From Malaya genurostris (lineage: Eukaryota; Arthropoda; Insecta; Diptera; Culicidae): a stretch of 64,000 nt of DNA. The position numbers were made by a program, and so were the translations under genes. The stretch covers positions 172,118,975 to 172,182,974 of the forward strand of contig NC_080572.1 in assembly GCF_030247185.1 (NCBI RefSeq), given 5' to 3'. Positions 1 through 9,089 of the stretch are shown here, piece after piece. The notes under the pieces were generated by a model. That model saw nothing but the letters and a program-made list of their open reading frames with translations. It did no database searches and was not told the DNA's origin. Every line of letters starts with the position of its first letter. Within the stretch, counting starts at the first letter, position 1.

Positions 1-1
1 C

Positions 2-255
2 AGAAAAAACTATGGATTCAATGAACCATTTACTAGTATGTGTCGTTTATTCGTTAACTTATATAATGTCTTCGATTTTCAAGTATCTCGAAATGTAATC
101 AAACTATTGTTTCTTAGTCACTTATAATGTTAGTTTTAGAATCAAAGATTGGTACAAAGATGAGGAGGTTTTATGCCTGCTGAAGGCAGAGATTTAAAAA
201 TTCTCAACTCCTGCGGGCTTTTCCCTGCTCCACATACATGCATACATACATTATT
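2..255 (+). pseudogene. 3' end of a Jockey-type LINE (RT C-terminus plus 3' UTR), truncated by the window edge
   Basis: Frame starting at base 2 reads a 41-residue tail containing NYGFNEPF, MCRLF and YNVFDF and stops at TAA 125-127. This is the usual C-terminal signature of Jockey/CR1-group non-LTR retrotransposon polymerases (NYG...RLFN...FDF...SR). A 3' UTR follows, with 'ttttatgcctgctg' at about 171 and 'gcttttccctgctcc' near 220, ending in an ATACATAC-rich stretch. The same UTR motif recurs at 706-798, which supports its being the common 3' end of a retrotransposon family. Only the C-terminus lies in the window. Clade assignment is from memory of the family; the copy is probably dead or 5'-truncated. 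Confidence 0.6.
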
Positions 256-350
256 GTATTTTCGTTCAAACCCCACTCCGTCTCTTCACCATCTCCATTG
301 GAAACTAACTAGATTCGCTCGCCGAAATTAACCCGATCGTCTCTTCTTCT

Positions 351-478
351 TTTTCTCTGTCTTCCACCATGCATTCTTCGATCACTAATTAGATCTACAT
401 GCTGATTCTAAACCCGTCGTTTTCTCTGCCTTCCACCATATTTTTGGCCACTAATTAGATCTTCATGCCGATTCTAAC
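351..478. repeat. Imperfect tandem duplication, two copies of about 60-65 bp
   Basis: 'ttttctctg.cttccaccat' followed by 'actaattagatct.catg' and 'gattctaa' occurs at about 351-411 and again at about 420-478, with a few substitutions and a small indel. It lies between the two LINE 3' tails. No coding capacity seen. Confidence 0.7.
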
Positions 479-705
479 ACAGTTGCTAGCCCACGCTAGT
501 CTCCACTAACCCTTGTTTACTATTCCCACTTTTTTCTTCTCTTTCTTCTTTTTAGAAAGAGTACTATTACTGCCATGTAAGGCTTGGTGTCATCAACTAG
601 TTATAGGGTTATAGATTTAGTTTTAATTGTTAGTTTCAATTGCTAGTGTTAAGTCCAAATGGATCTGTTGGATCATTGTAATCTGTTGATACAAATAATG
701 AGAAG

Positions 706-798
706 GTTTTATGCCTGCTGGAGAGAGAGAGATTACCAAATTTCATCTCCATCGGGCTTTTTCCTGCTCCAAAATAAATAAATAAATAAATAAATAAT
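706..798 (+). repeat. Second copy of the LINE-type 3' tail, ending in an (AAAT)n run
   Basis: 'ggttttatgcctgctgg', an internal 'catctccatcgggc' and 'tttttcctgctcc' match the tail at 171-255 and end in an AAATA/AAAT microsatellite (about 774-798). Such simple-sequence tails are typical of the 3' ends of some LINEs and SINEs. The LINE fragment that begins near 806 lies directly downstream, so two retrotransposon ends abut here. Confidence 0.6.
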
Positions 799-805
799 AA
801 AACAC

Positions 806-1882
806 CAGCTTGAAATTTTTTCAAAGTGGTGTGAGGTAAATCGAACAGCTTTGAACATTGATAAATGCTCAATCATCACGTTCACACGCAAAAAAGTTCC
901 CATAAGACACAACTACTGCCTTGATGAAGTAGTGATCAACAGAACCACATGTGTTAAGGATCTCGGTGTAATTCTAGACGAGCAATTGTCTTTCAAGCAG
1001 CATATCAAATGCATCTCGATGTTTAGGATTTGTAATGAGAATAGGAAAACATTTCACAGACATTTACTGTTTAAAGTCTCTATATTGCTCACTCATTCGT
1101 ACAACGCTCGAGTACTGCTCTACGATATGGAACCTAACCTTAACGGCGCCCACCGAATGGAATCAATACAGCGCAGATTCGTCCGATTTGCTCTTCAACA
1201 GCTACCTTTGAAAAAACCCGAACGAGCTGCCTAGCTACGAAATCCGTGGACAATTGATTGGACTCGACACTCTTGGCATTCGACGTGATTTGTCCCGTGC
1301 TATGTTAATGGCCGACACATCTCGCATATCAGTCCTATATCGATTTTCGCCAATTTTTAGTTGGCTTGAGGAATGAAATCTATCTTCAATATACCCTCAG
1401 AAATTGCAGTAAAACTTGAGGGTTTGTTCAGTAAAATGTGAAAAAAAATATCAACTTATATCTGTCCCATATGCAAAGTACCCGCATATCAGTCCCATTC
1501 AGTGCAAATTTCAATAATTTCATTCGTTGCAATATTTGAATAGCAAAAGTTAATTACCGATATTTCATGAAATAATACCATGATTTAGCATTAGAGAGCA
1601 CAATAAATCAAACAATAAGGAAATAAAATTTTGATCGTCTTTTTCTCGACATGCCGATTTTACATATGGGACTGAGTAAGTATGGGCAGTGCACTCCGCA
1701 GTGAAATTTCTTTAAATGTACGCAGTAGTGCTCTTCGCAATAACGTCTTTCTTCGATTACCCCTTAACCGTACTAATTATGGTTATAACTGTGCTATTAT
1801 TGGTCTACAACGAACTTTCAATCGAGTATCTGCCGGATCCTATTTAACATTACGCGTAGCAGAATTCAAACGAATTATTTAA
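806..1882 (+). pseudogene. Jockey/CR1-type LINE polymerase C-terminal fragment, frameshifted and split by an insertion
   Basis: From about 806 the frame reads LEIFSKWCEVNRTALNIDKC, then SIITFTRKK, KDLGVILDEQLSFKQHI and RMESIQRRFVRFAL, the thumb/connection region that follows the RT catalytic core in Jockey-like polymerases. The frame breaks near 1230 (KKPERAA stop); the next frame continues with QLIGLDTLGIRRDLSRAM to about 1315. After a foreign segment of about 350 bp the protein resumes at about 1686 with SLNVRSSALRNNVFLRLP and NYGYN, ending at TAA 1880-1882. RT motifs including FADD are absent (5' truncation). The identification rests on this motif order. Confidence 0.75.
1322..1680. mobile_element. 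Small insertion splitting the LINE; possible MITE with short inverted ends
   Basis: The LINE protein is interrupted between about 1320 and 1685. The inserted segment begins with 'atcagtcctatat' (1328-1340) and ends with 'atatgggactga' (1664-1675), an imperfect inverted repeat of about 13 bp. Related motifs occur inside it ('tctgtcccatatg' near 1461 and 'atatcagtcccat' near 1486). It is AT-rich with no ORF. A target duplication is not obvious, so exact ends are uncertain. Confidence 0.45.
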
Positions 1883-1974
1883 GCATACTTAGAAATAGGA
1901 ATAATTTTCAAATTTTCAATCATTGGGACTACACATTGTCTGTTGATTACATGTAAATAAATGAATAAATTATT

Positions 1975-3005
1975 AAGAAAACACTTCAAGTCGGTGAAAA
2001 CCATACTGTCCCTATGGTAAAATTATCTTCCAATAACCGAGCTTCTGTAAATACTGTTGTTTGTTGTTGTTTCGATTAAAGAGGTTACACGGTAATGTCG
2101 AAATGACTGAAATCTCTAAACTGCGTCTTAAAACGACGGTCATTAAAATAATGTCATGAGAACTAAAACACCGGAGAATATTCGTGCAAAAAACACATGC
2201 GGATTGATAAAAAATGGTAGCATCGCACTGCTAGGTGGATTAAGCACGTTTTTATTAACCAAACAAAAAAAAATCCTGAAGGATTCGCCGAATGGATTGA
2301 GGTACAGGTGCACGAGTTTTTAAAATATTAGAACTACTCAAAGCTTTTGGTTTAATTAGAGGCAGATAATATGTTCATATCACTATCTACACTTGCTGCC
2401 AATACATTTTGTTTGAGGGTGATATCTGGTGAAGTAGACGTGTTGTGCAATACTGTGAAAGGTGCTCATGATTCCGGTCAACCGAGAAATGAAGTTTCAT
2501 TTATTCTAGACATTATTTTTTCGTGTATACATAGTGCAATAAAACCTCTCGAATTTTCTTCACTCTTTTCTGTGAAAAATATCTCAACCTGAAAACATTA
2601 TACATTATTTTTGTGGAATTTGACCATTCTGTTTCAACAGATTTCGCAGCCGGTTATTAGTGTGAAGTACTATTGTGAGAGACGTGCTGCGATCCTATTA
2701 CCACTACGAACCATTCCAGGTTGGGACTGCTAATCCGGGATCATTTTAATGGGGACGCATGGTGATTATAAACTCGCGCAAAGTCAAACATCAAAACGAG
2801 AGCAAATCGAAATCTTATTATGATAGCAACATCACATTGAAATCTTAATTTGATCTCAGCTCATAAATTTTTCAATTGATATCACATTATGTTATCTTTT
2901 TTATGTTATCTTTTTGTATTACAAAATAGGACTAATTCTATTAGGCGATACAGAAACGCAAAAATAAATTTCAATGGAACAATTGTTCCTTTAATTCTAT
3001 GTTGC
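1975..3005. other. Unassigned AT-rich stretch
   Basis: No recognisable coding region, terminal inverted repeat or tandem array. The short open frames here (for example 2371-2592) lack family motifs and look like chance ORFs. Confidence 0.5.
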
Positions 3006-3008
3006 GTT

Positions 3009-3330
3009 TTACAAAAATGCTTCCTGTGGCAGTTGTCCGGAACCATAACCGTGACCAAGGAAAAGATTTTTGTCAACACTTGTGCAACTTTTACACCAAT
3101 AACCCTCTATATTTTCGCTTGCGAGATTATTGTTGTAGCACCAAACATCTGGAGGACATTGGATAGGTTGACGATCATTGGTACCACGTCTATCTGAAAC
3201 TAGTTCATCTCCTTTAGCGATCTCCTGGCATACTGGACCATCACCAGATCCGGCCAAAAGGCCTCATTCTCTTTCGAGAACGAATAGCGGCTGGGGCATT
3301 CTTATCTCGCTGATCGTCAGCCACAGACAG
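3009..3330 (-). pseudogene. Possible relic of a DD37E-type Tc1/mariner transposase catalytic domain
   Basis: On the minus strand one frame reads ENEAFWPDL, then VMVQYARRSL and DVVPMIVNLSNVLQM. In DD37E transposases the second catalytic Asp lies in FWPDLA(S)xxY and is followed 21-33 residues later by FVPK..NPPN.PQ and then RPIE. Here V/V/P, N, N and Q fall at +21 to +23, +27, +30 and +33 from the Asp, exactly as in the DD37E copy at 52895-54137. The RPIE segment is degraded. A different minus frame is open over the same stretch but has no family signature. Weak similarity, so an inference. Confidence 0.4.
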
Positions 3331-3854
3331 ACCTTATTCAGGAACTTGATATAAAAAATACATTTGACGTAAACGATTTCGTTCTGGTTCAGATTCTCTA
3401 ACAGTGTCCGCGTTTAGTTAAAAAAGTTGTTAAATGTTATGACTATTATTTTCGGTTGTTGTTTTGACCATTATTGTCTGTGGTACAGACGATAATGTTT
3501 CGTGAAGGCAAAGCCGCAAGAACAATTTTAGAAATTGTTCTGATCATTGAAATACCCAGAGCGTAGTGAAACACAACTTATTTCCACACAATTGCTCAAG
3601 ATTGTGATAATGATTATTTGATAACGAAAGGCTATTCAAAACTACGTTAGAAAACACTTTCGTTCTATAGAATAACGATTCAGTTAATTCAAATGTTGTC
3701 GTAAACTTATTTTCATCAGCTCGGTTCGAAAGTTCTCTCAATTTACATGAAAAAATGTACAATGGTCGAGATATAATTTTTTCGTAAAATCCGATCAATT
3801 CACTTTATACTTCCCATGTTTGTTCCTTCCTTGAAATAACCCTTTAATCTATTT

Positions 3855-3985
3855 TGATGTGAAGGTAGTATCTGTATTAATCAAGAAGTATCGTTCTCGT
3901 CGATTGACATTAAACTCCTCTTTTGTTAGTGAACTTGCAACAGTTCTCTGTCCTCTGAGTAGTGTAAAAAGTATCTGTGCTTGTC

Positions 3986-4026
<41 letters not shown>

Positions 4027-4391
4027 GGAGGGGATGAAAATTGATTTTTCAGACTCTTTTCTCCTAGTCTATATTCTCCGGACTCCCTCGTTTGTCGACA
4101 AATAAGATAAATTTAACAATAAACCTCTTTTTAGAGGCACTTGCTATAAACTCCAACCTTTTGTTCACCTGTACAATGAATATCTAATCTCGGCAAGAAA
4201 AAAATGTTTTATTACCACCTCTGAATTGCAAAAAGTACCTCTGTCAAGTTTGGTGATAATTTACTGAGTTGTTATGGAATAATTCTGATATTTACAAATA
4301 ATTGAGCTAAAAGCTTCTTCAATAGACATTTGCTATCTTTTCACGCATATAAATATCCTTACGATCATCTCTTAGTTGTAATAAATATCTA
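3855..4391. repeat. Degenerate dispersed repeat, left part, split by the mariner insertion
   Basis: Recurrent phrases resembling 'aagtatctgtgcca' occur near 3866, 3970, 4230, 5788 and 6015, several followed by 'gttgttttggagttat'-like sequence. The pattern continues on both sides of the mariner at 4392-5680, so the mariner seems to have entered an older diverged repeat. No coding capacity. Confidence 0.4.
3989..4029. repeat. (GA)n microsatellite followed by a G run
   Basis: About 13 AG dinucleotides run directly into a stretch made almost entirely of G (about 4014-4031). Low-complexity sequence; the 61-residue frame over it is an artefact. Confidence 0.9.
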
Positions 4392-5680
4392 ACAGTTCGG
4401 CTGAAAAGTTCGTATCGTTTAATAGAAACACACATTTTTTTGCCAAAATTCGTTTTTATTATTCAACATAATTGCCATCAGAGGCGATACAGCGATTATA
4501 GCGAACTTCCAACTTTTCGATACCATTTTTGTAGTACGATTTGTCCTTTGCCTCAAAATAGGCCTCAGTTTCAGCGATTACCTCTTCATTGCTTCTAAAT
4601 TTTTTACCAGCGAGCATTCTCTTGAGGTCTGAGAACAGGAAAAAGTCACTGGGGGCCAAATCTGGAGAATACGGTGGATGAGGGAGCAATTCGAAGCCCA
4701 ATTCATTCAATTTCAGCATGGTTTTCATCGACTTGTGACACGGTGCATTGTCTTGATAAAACAAAACTTCTTCTTCAAATGAGGCCGTTTTTTTAAATTT
4801 CGTCCTTCAAACGCTCTAATAACGCTATATAATAGTCACTGTTGATGGTTTTTCCCTTTTCAAGGTAGTCGATGAAAATTATACCATGTGAATCCCAAAG
4901 TACAGACGCCATAACCTTACCGGCAGATTGTTGAGTCTTTCCACGCTTTGGGTTCGGTTCATCGCGTGCAGTCCACTCAGCTGACTGTCGATTGGTCTCC
5001 GGAGTGAAGTGATGGAGCCATGTTTCGTCCATTGTTATATATCGACGAAAAAAATCGGTTTTATTTCGATATAACAGCACCAAACACTGCTCAGAATCAT
5101 CAATTCGTTGTTGTTTTTGATCGATTGTGAGCTCACGCGGCACCCATTTTGCACAAAGCTTTCTCATATCCAAATATTCGTGAATAATATGTCCAACACG
5201 TTCCTTTGATATCTTTAGGGTGTCAGCTATCTCGATCAACTTCACTTTACGGTCATTGAAAATCATTTTGTGGATTTTTTGCACGTTTTCATCGGTAACA
5301 GCCTCTTTTGGACGTCCACTGCGTTCATCGTCTTCGGTGCTCATATGACCAGTACGAAATTTTGCAAACCACTTACGAATTGTTGCTTCACCCGGTGCAG
5401 AGTCTGGATAACACTCATCAAGCCATTTTTTGGTATCGGCGGCACTTTTTTTCATCAAAAAGTAGTGTTTCATCAACACACGAAATTCCTTTTTTTCCAT
5501 TTTTTTTCACAATAACAAAAGTAGCTTCACTCAAAATGCAATATCTCACAACCTAATAATCAGACAGCTGTCAAATTTATACACGTATCTTTTGAAGGTT
5601 GGTACTAACTGAAAATGGTATGGGTTTAATTCTAGTGGCGCCCTCTCATAGAAACGATACGAACTTTTCAGTCGATCTGT
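4392..5680 (-). mobile_element. Near-complete mariner element of the irritans (Himar1-like) subfamily
   Basis: A 1289-bp element bounded by 29-bp terminal inverted repeats (4392-4420 and 5652-5680; 27 of 29 positions match; outermost bases ACAG, shared core CTGAAAAGTTCGTATCG) and flanked by the TA target duplication (4390-4391 and 5681-5682). Length, TIRs and TA site are those of mariner. It holds one minus-strand transposase broken by a single frameshift. It lies inside an older degenerate repeat whose motifs continue on both sides. It is the best-preserved autonomous-type element in the window, so probably a relatively recent arrival. Confidence 0.95.
4459..5500 (-). pseudogene. Himar1-like mariner transposase with one frameshift
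   Basis: Translation starts at the ATG at 5498-5500 (MEKKEFRVLMKHYFLMKKS). The N-terminal half holds the paired helix-turn-helix DNA-binding region (residues 1 to about 110) and the WVPREL linker motif; the first catalytic Asp is in TMDETW. The first frame stops at 4793. The second frame carries FYQDNAPCH (second Asp) and SPDLAPSDFFLF (third Asp, D34D spacing) and ends at 4459 after NRCIASDGNYVE. The break lies in an ATTTAAAAAAA tract at about 4785-4796, where one extra base explains the shift. Joined length, about 347 residues, matches the family. In a full-length product it would cut and paste the element at TA sites; here the product should be truncated before the second Asp. Confidence 0.93.
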
Positions 5681-5682
5681 TA

Positions 5683-6112
5683 TGCATGTCGAAAAATTAC
5701 GATTTCGTAAAACTTGAAAGATTTTGCCTTAAATACCCCCTGTTAGCAAACACTTACTGCAACCAACTCTTTTATAAGAATCTATGAACAGCAAGAATTA
5801 CTTGTGCCAAGAAAGTTAATAATATATTAAGTTGTTTTGGAGTTATGTTCGATCATATATACAATTTATCCTTCGCATGTTTGAGTTTTACAAAAACTAT
5901 GTATGGTTTTCAAAAAGTATCGATACTCATTAGTTTCATGATCTCCTGTTAAAGACCTTTGCTTGGCTCCCTTCTCCATTAAAATACACTTATGACCATC
6001 TCTGAAGAGCAAGAAGTATCTGTGCCAAATTTGATAGCAATCCGTTCTGTAGTTTCGGAGTTATACTGTTACTAACATTACACCCCCCGTTTTAAATGCA
6101 CTTGCTACATAT
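5683..6112. repeat. Degenerate dispersed repeat, right part
   Basis: Continues the motif pattern seen left of the mariner ('agcaagaagtatctgtgcca' near 6007-6026, 'gttttggagttat' near 5833). No coding capacity. Confidence 0.4.
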
Positions 6113-6137
6113 ATTTATATATATATATATATATATA
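6113..6137. repeat. (TA)n microsatellite
   Basis: A run of about twelve TA dinucleotides just upstream of 'gagcgccacc'. Confidence 0.9.
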
Positions 6138-6139
6138 GA

Positions 6140-7650
6140 GCGCCACCAAATGAAAGAATATTATTAACTCCAATCACCGACGTTCTAAGTCATCATGTTT
6201 CCGAGATATTGCGTAATATGTCTTCTATCAAAAACTTTCGTGCACTGTAGGAGCGCTTGACGAATGAATTAACATATCCTTTATAATGTAGACCTTGACA
6301 TCCCGAACAACTTTACTAAAAAAAAACTTCGAAGGTTCTGAGCTAGATCATATTTTAGCAAAATAGGTACAGCAATTTTGCATTAATATTTGAAAAACCT
6401 AGAAAACTAGTTTCAAACCCTATTCTCCTAATAATCATATTTCCATGAATTATATATGTTTAATCCATTTTATCTGAACAAGCAAATGAAATGCTTAATG
6501 TTCGCTCCGAAATTAATATTCATCGAATGATCCCGAATTTAAGTCTACACAAGAACTAAAAACTTGCTAAATCAGTGGGATGCTGTCTGTGGGCAGAAGT
6601 GAGATACTCGTTCATTGTCCCAATTAGTCGAAATAAGTAAGATGTTTTTTTGGAATTGAAATAACATATGATCTGTTCAATTGAAATAACATATGTTTGA
6701 CATCGGAATATCTTTTAGCTTTCGATTTTGATTTGTTGATACTTAAAACGACCAAAACAACAGCAAATTGAGTTTTCTATTTGATCTTACACTCTGCTCG
6801 GGAAGCTACATGCTATTGACAGGAATAGTCAATGAATTCTATTTAAAACTCTTTTAATACACATGGTGATGATTTTCTCATACTTCTTATACTAGGTCTT
6901 ATTTTACGTGTTTTTTTATGCGTTTTTTCTCAGGTTTCCGAAGTCACACGTTTTTTTTTACATGGATTTTTCGAAGTCTCGCGTATTATATGTGAATTTC
7001 CAAAGCTAGACGGTTTTTTAACGCGAGATCTGCTGTTAATCCGAAATTTTTTTTAAGTCAACTCACTGACAGAAAAAGTTCGATTTTTTCAAAAATTATA
7101 TAAGAATTTAAAATAAAATTCTGTTGAGAAAAAAAGCTTTTTATTTTTAATTCCCGATTTTCTTTTTCAAACTGCTGTATCTATTGCTCGATAGCATATC
7201 ATAAAATTATGATTAACATTGTTTGAATTGTAAATTTAGCGTTCGTTCATAAAATACGTAAAATAAATTAAAAATAAAATTTTCATGATTTTCAAAAATT
7301 TACATTATTTTGAAAATCAAAAAAAAAATTAAAAAAAAAATACATTTTTTGAGACATTTGAGTTTTAAGTGTTCATTTTTTCACAACAATTTTTTTTCAG
7401 CGGTACTTAATTTTGTCACATAGTTTATTTAATTACCTAAGACATTGCAGAGTACAAGAAATCTATTGGACCCTCCGTTTGTGAAACATATTATAGAAAA
7501 ATTTTAAGGAATTTTTGCTTAGTCCCTTCTCAAAAGTAAGGCTTGAGTAGAAAGAGCAAATTGATTATGCAAATCATTTCGTTTGGCCGTGAATAACGCC
7601 TATGCAAAATTTGAGCGACATAAAAATATACAAAAATAAAATTCCAAAAA
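6140..7650. other. Unassigned AT-rich stretch with a TTTTATGCG-type repeat
   Basis: No coding signal. At about 6895-7030 there are repeated phrases of the type 'ttttttatgcg', 'cgaagtcacacg' and 'cgaagtctcgcg', resembling the block at 48575-48710. An 18-bp phrase around 'ttgaaataacatatg' is duplicated at about 6655-6700. The rest is AT-rich sequence with poly-A/T tracts. Confidence 0.45.
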
Positions 7651-7653
7651 TAA

Positions 7654-8640
7654 ACGGGGGTTCGTAAAACCAACGTTAAACTACCTCTTTTCGTAAAAAA
7701 AGTTTACGTTATTTGGAATTTACTTCGTAAAAAAAGTTTTGTGTATTGAATGCGGAAACCGCGCATCATATGGCTATTTTCGTAACGGATGTGAAGAGTA
7801 AGTGCAAGAAAATGATGTTTGGACTCGTTTCAAAATCCAAGATGGCGGTTTCCGGTTTATTGAAATTGCTTAAAACCCATAGCAATATGAGTATCTTCGG
7901 AACGGAATTGATGAGTAGCTGTAGGAAAACGATGTTTAGGTGGTTCTGAAATTCAAGATGGCTTTCGGTTTCTTGATATTCCTTGAAAACCCTTACAATA
8001 TGAGTACTTTTGGAACGAGATTGAAAAGTATGTGTTGAAAAACGACATTTTAAGTGGTTCTGAAATCCGAAACAGTGACTTCCGGTTTATTAGTATTTCT
8101 TAAAAGTTTTTGCCGTATTCCTTGAACTTGGCATTCCTTGAAAACGCTGTACCGGAAGTCACCACATTGAATTTTGAAACGACCTCAAAAATCGTTTATT
8201 GGTAACCAATCTGTTCCGGAAATTTCTTTGTTTCAATAGTTTTCAAGGAATATCGATAAACCGGAAGTGGCCATATTTGATTTCAGAACCACCTCCACCA
8301 AACATCGTTTTCCAACATCTGCTCATCAATCCCATTCCGAATATACCCATATTGTAAGGGTTTTCAAGGAATATCAATCAACCGGAAGTCGCCATTTTGG
8401 ATTTCCAAAATACCTCAAACATTGTTTCTACTCTTTAAACCCGTTCCTAAAATATCCATATTGTCATAGTTTCCATGGAACGTAAAAGAGTCGGAAATTG
8501 TTTTCGATGTATTCCAAAACCTCTTTTTACGAAGCAGGTTCGTAAAAAAAGTTTTCGTTATTTGGGATTTGGTTCGTAAAAAGAGTTACATAAAAAGAAG
8601 TAACGTATAAAAAGTGTTCGTAAACGGAGGTTTGGGTGTA
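7654..8640. mobile_element. Foldback element: inverted arrays of a repeat of about 115 bp
   Basis: The left arm holds three degenerate direct units of about 115 bp (starting near 7768, 7885 and 7999), each containing 'atatg.gta.tttcgg', 'gaaaacgatgttt', 'ttc.ggttt' and 'ttgatattccttgaaaac'-type motifs. From about 8115 to 8480 the same units return in reverse complement ('ttttcaaggaatatc', 'accggaagt', 'acatcgttttcc', 'cccatattgtaa'). Both outer ends are rich in TTCGTAAAAAAAGTTT/CGTTATTTGG blocks (7654-7740 and 8521-8636). No transposase ORF. A Foldback-like or MITE-like element able to form a long hairpin is the simplest reading. Confidence 0.7.
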
Positions 8641-8797
8641 CTCACATTGTAAGCATATCATTTTTTTGTTTTAGTTTATAACGAATTTATAATTGCGGAA
8701 TATCTATATCATAAAAAATGTAACTTGAGACAACACTCTTTCAAATAAGCAACATAAAAAAACTGTCTTGTGCATAAATTATTTGTACTCTACACAC

Positions 8798-8873
8798 CTT
8801 TTTTGGTAGTTCGAGACGTTCCTTGTCCACCAAGTCAAAATTTTCACTTTTGAACCGCGAAAACCACTTTCTG
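8798..8873 (-). pseudogene. Mariner transposase scrap (N-terminal DNA-binding region)
   Basis: Minus strand reads FRKWFSRFKSENFDLVDKER followed by LELPKK, matching the end of the second helix-turn-helix of Mos1-type mariners (W-F-x-R-F-K-x-G/E-x-F-D-x-x-D-K-E-R). Only about 25 residues remain; no TIR was found nearby. The ORF on the opposite strand just downstream (8878-9087) is unrelated. Confidence 0.6.
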
Positions 8874-8905
8874 AATCATGTGTTTATGTTTCGTCTTCGA
8901 CTCAG

Positions 8906-9067
8906 GTGACGGTTTTGTGCGGCACCGGGAAAAACTCGGCGAGGAATATCGGTGGCAACCAAATGGATTTTATGCCGGAACCGACATTCCAATACATGCA
9001 CACGCCGGCAGCTCAGTCATCGCCGATGAGGAAAAAAAACGTCCCGGATCGTCCCGTCCCAGAATAG
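8906..9067 (+). CDS. Candidate terminal exon of an unrecognised host gene
   Basis: A pyrimidine-rich tract (8883-8903) ends in CAG at 8903-8905, a reasonable 3' splice site. From 8906 a 53-codon frame runs to TAG 9065-9067 and includes GGNQMDFMPEP, FQYMHTPAAQSSP and VPDRPVPE. The segment is much more GC-rich than its surroundings and its third positions favour G/C. However, another frame is open across the same bases (8878-9087, including EEYRWQPNGFYAG), I recognise no family for either, and no upstream exon or poly(A) signal is identified. The stop could also belong to a pseudogene. Treat as a prediction only. Confidence 0.25.
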   Translation: MTVLCGTGKNSARNIGGNQMDFMPEPTFQYMHTPAAQSSPMRKKNVPDRPVPE

Positions 9068-9089
9068 TGCGAATAGACTTTCAATGATA

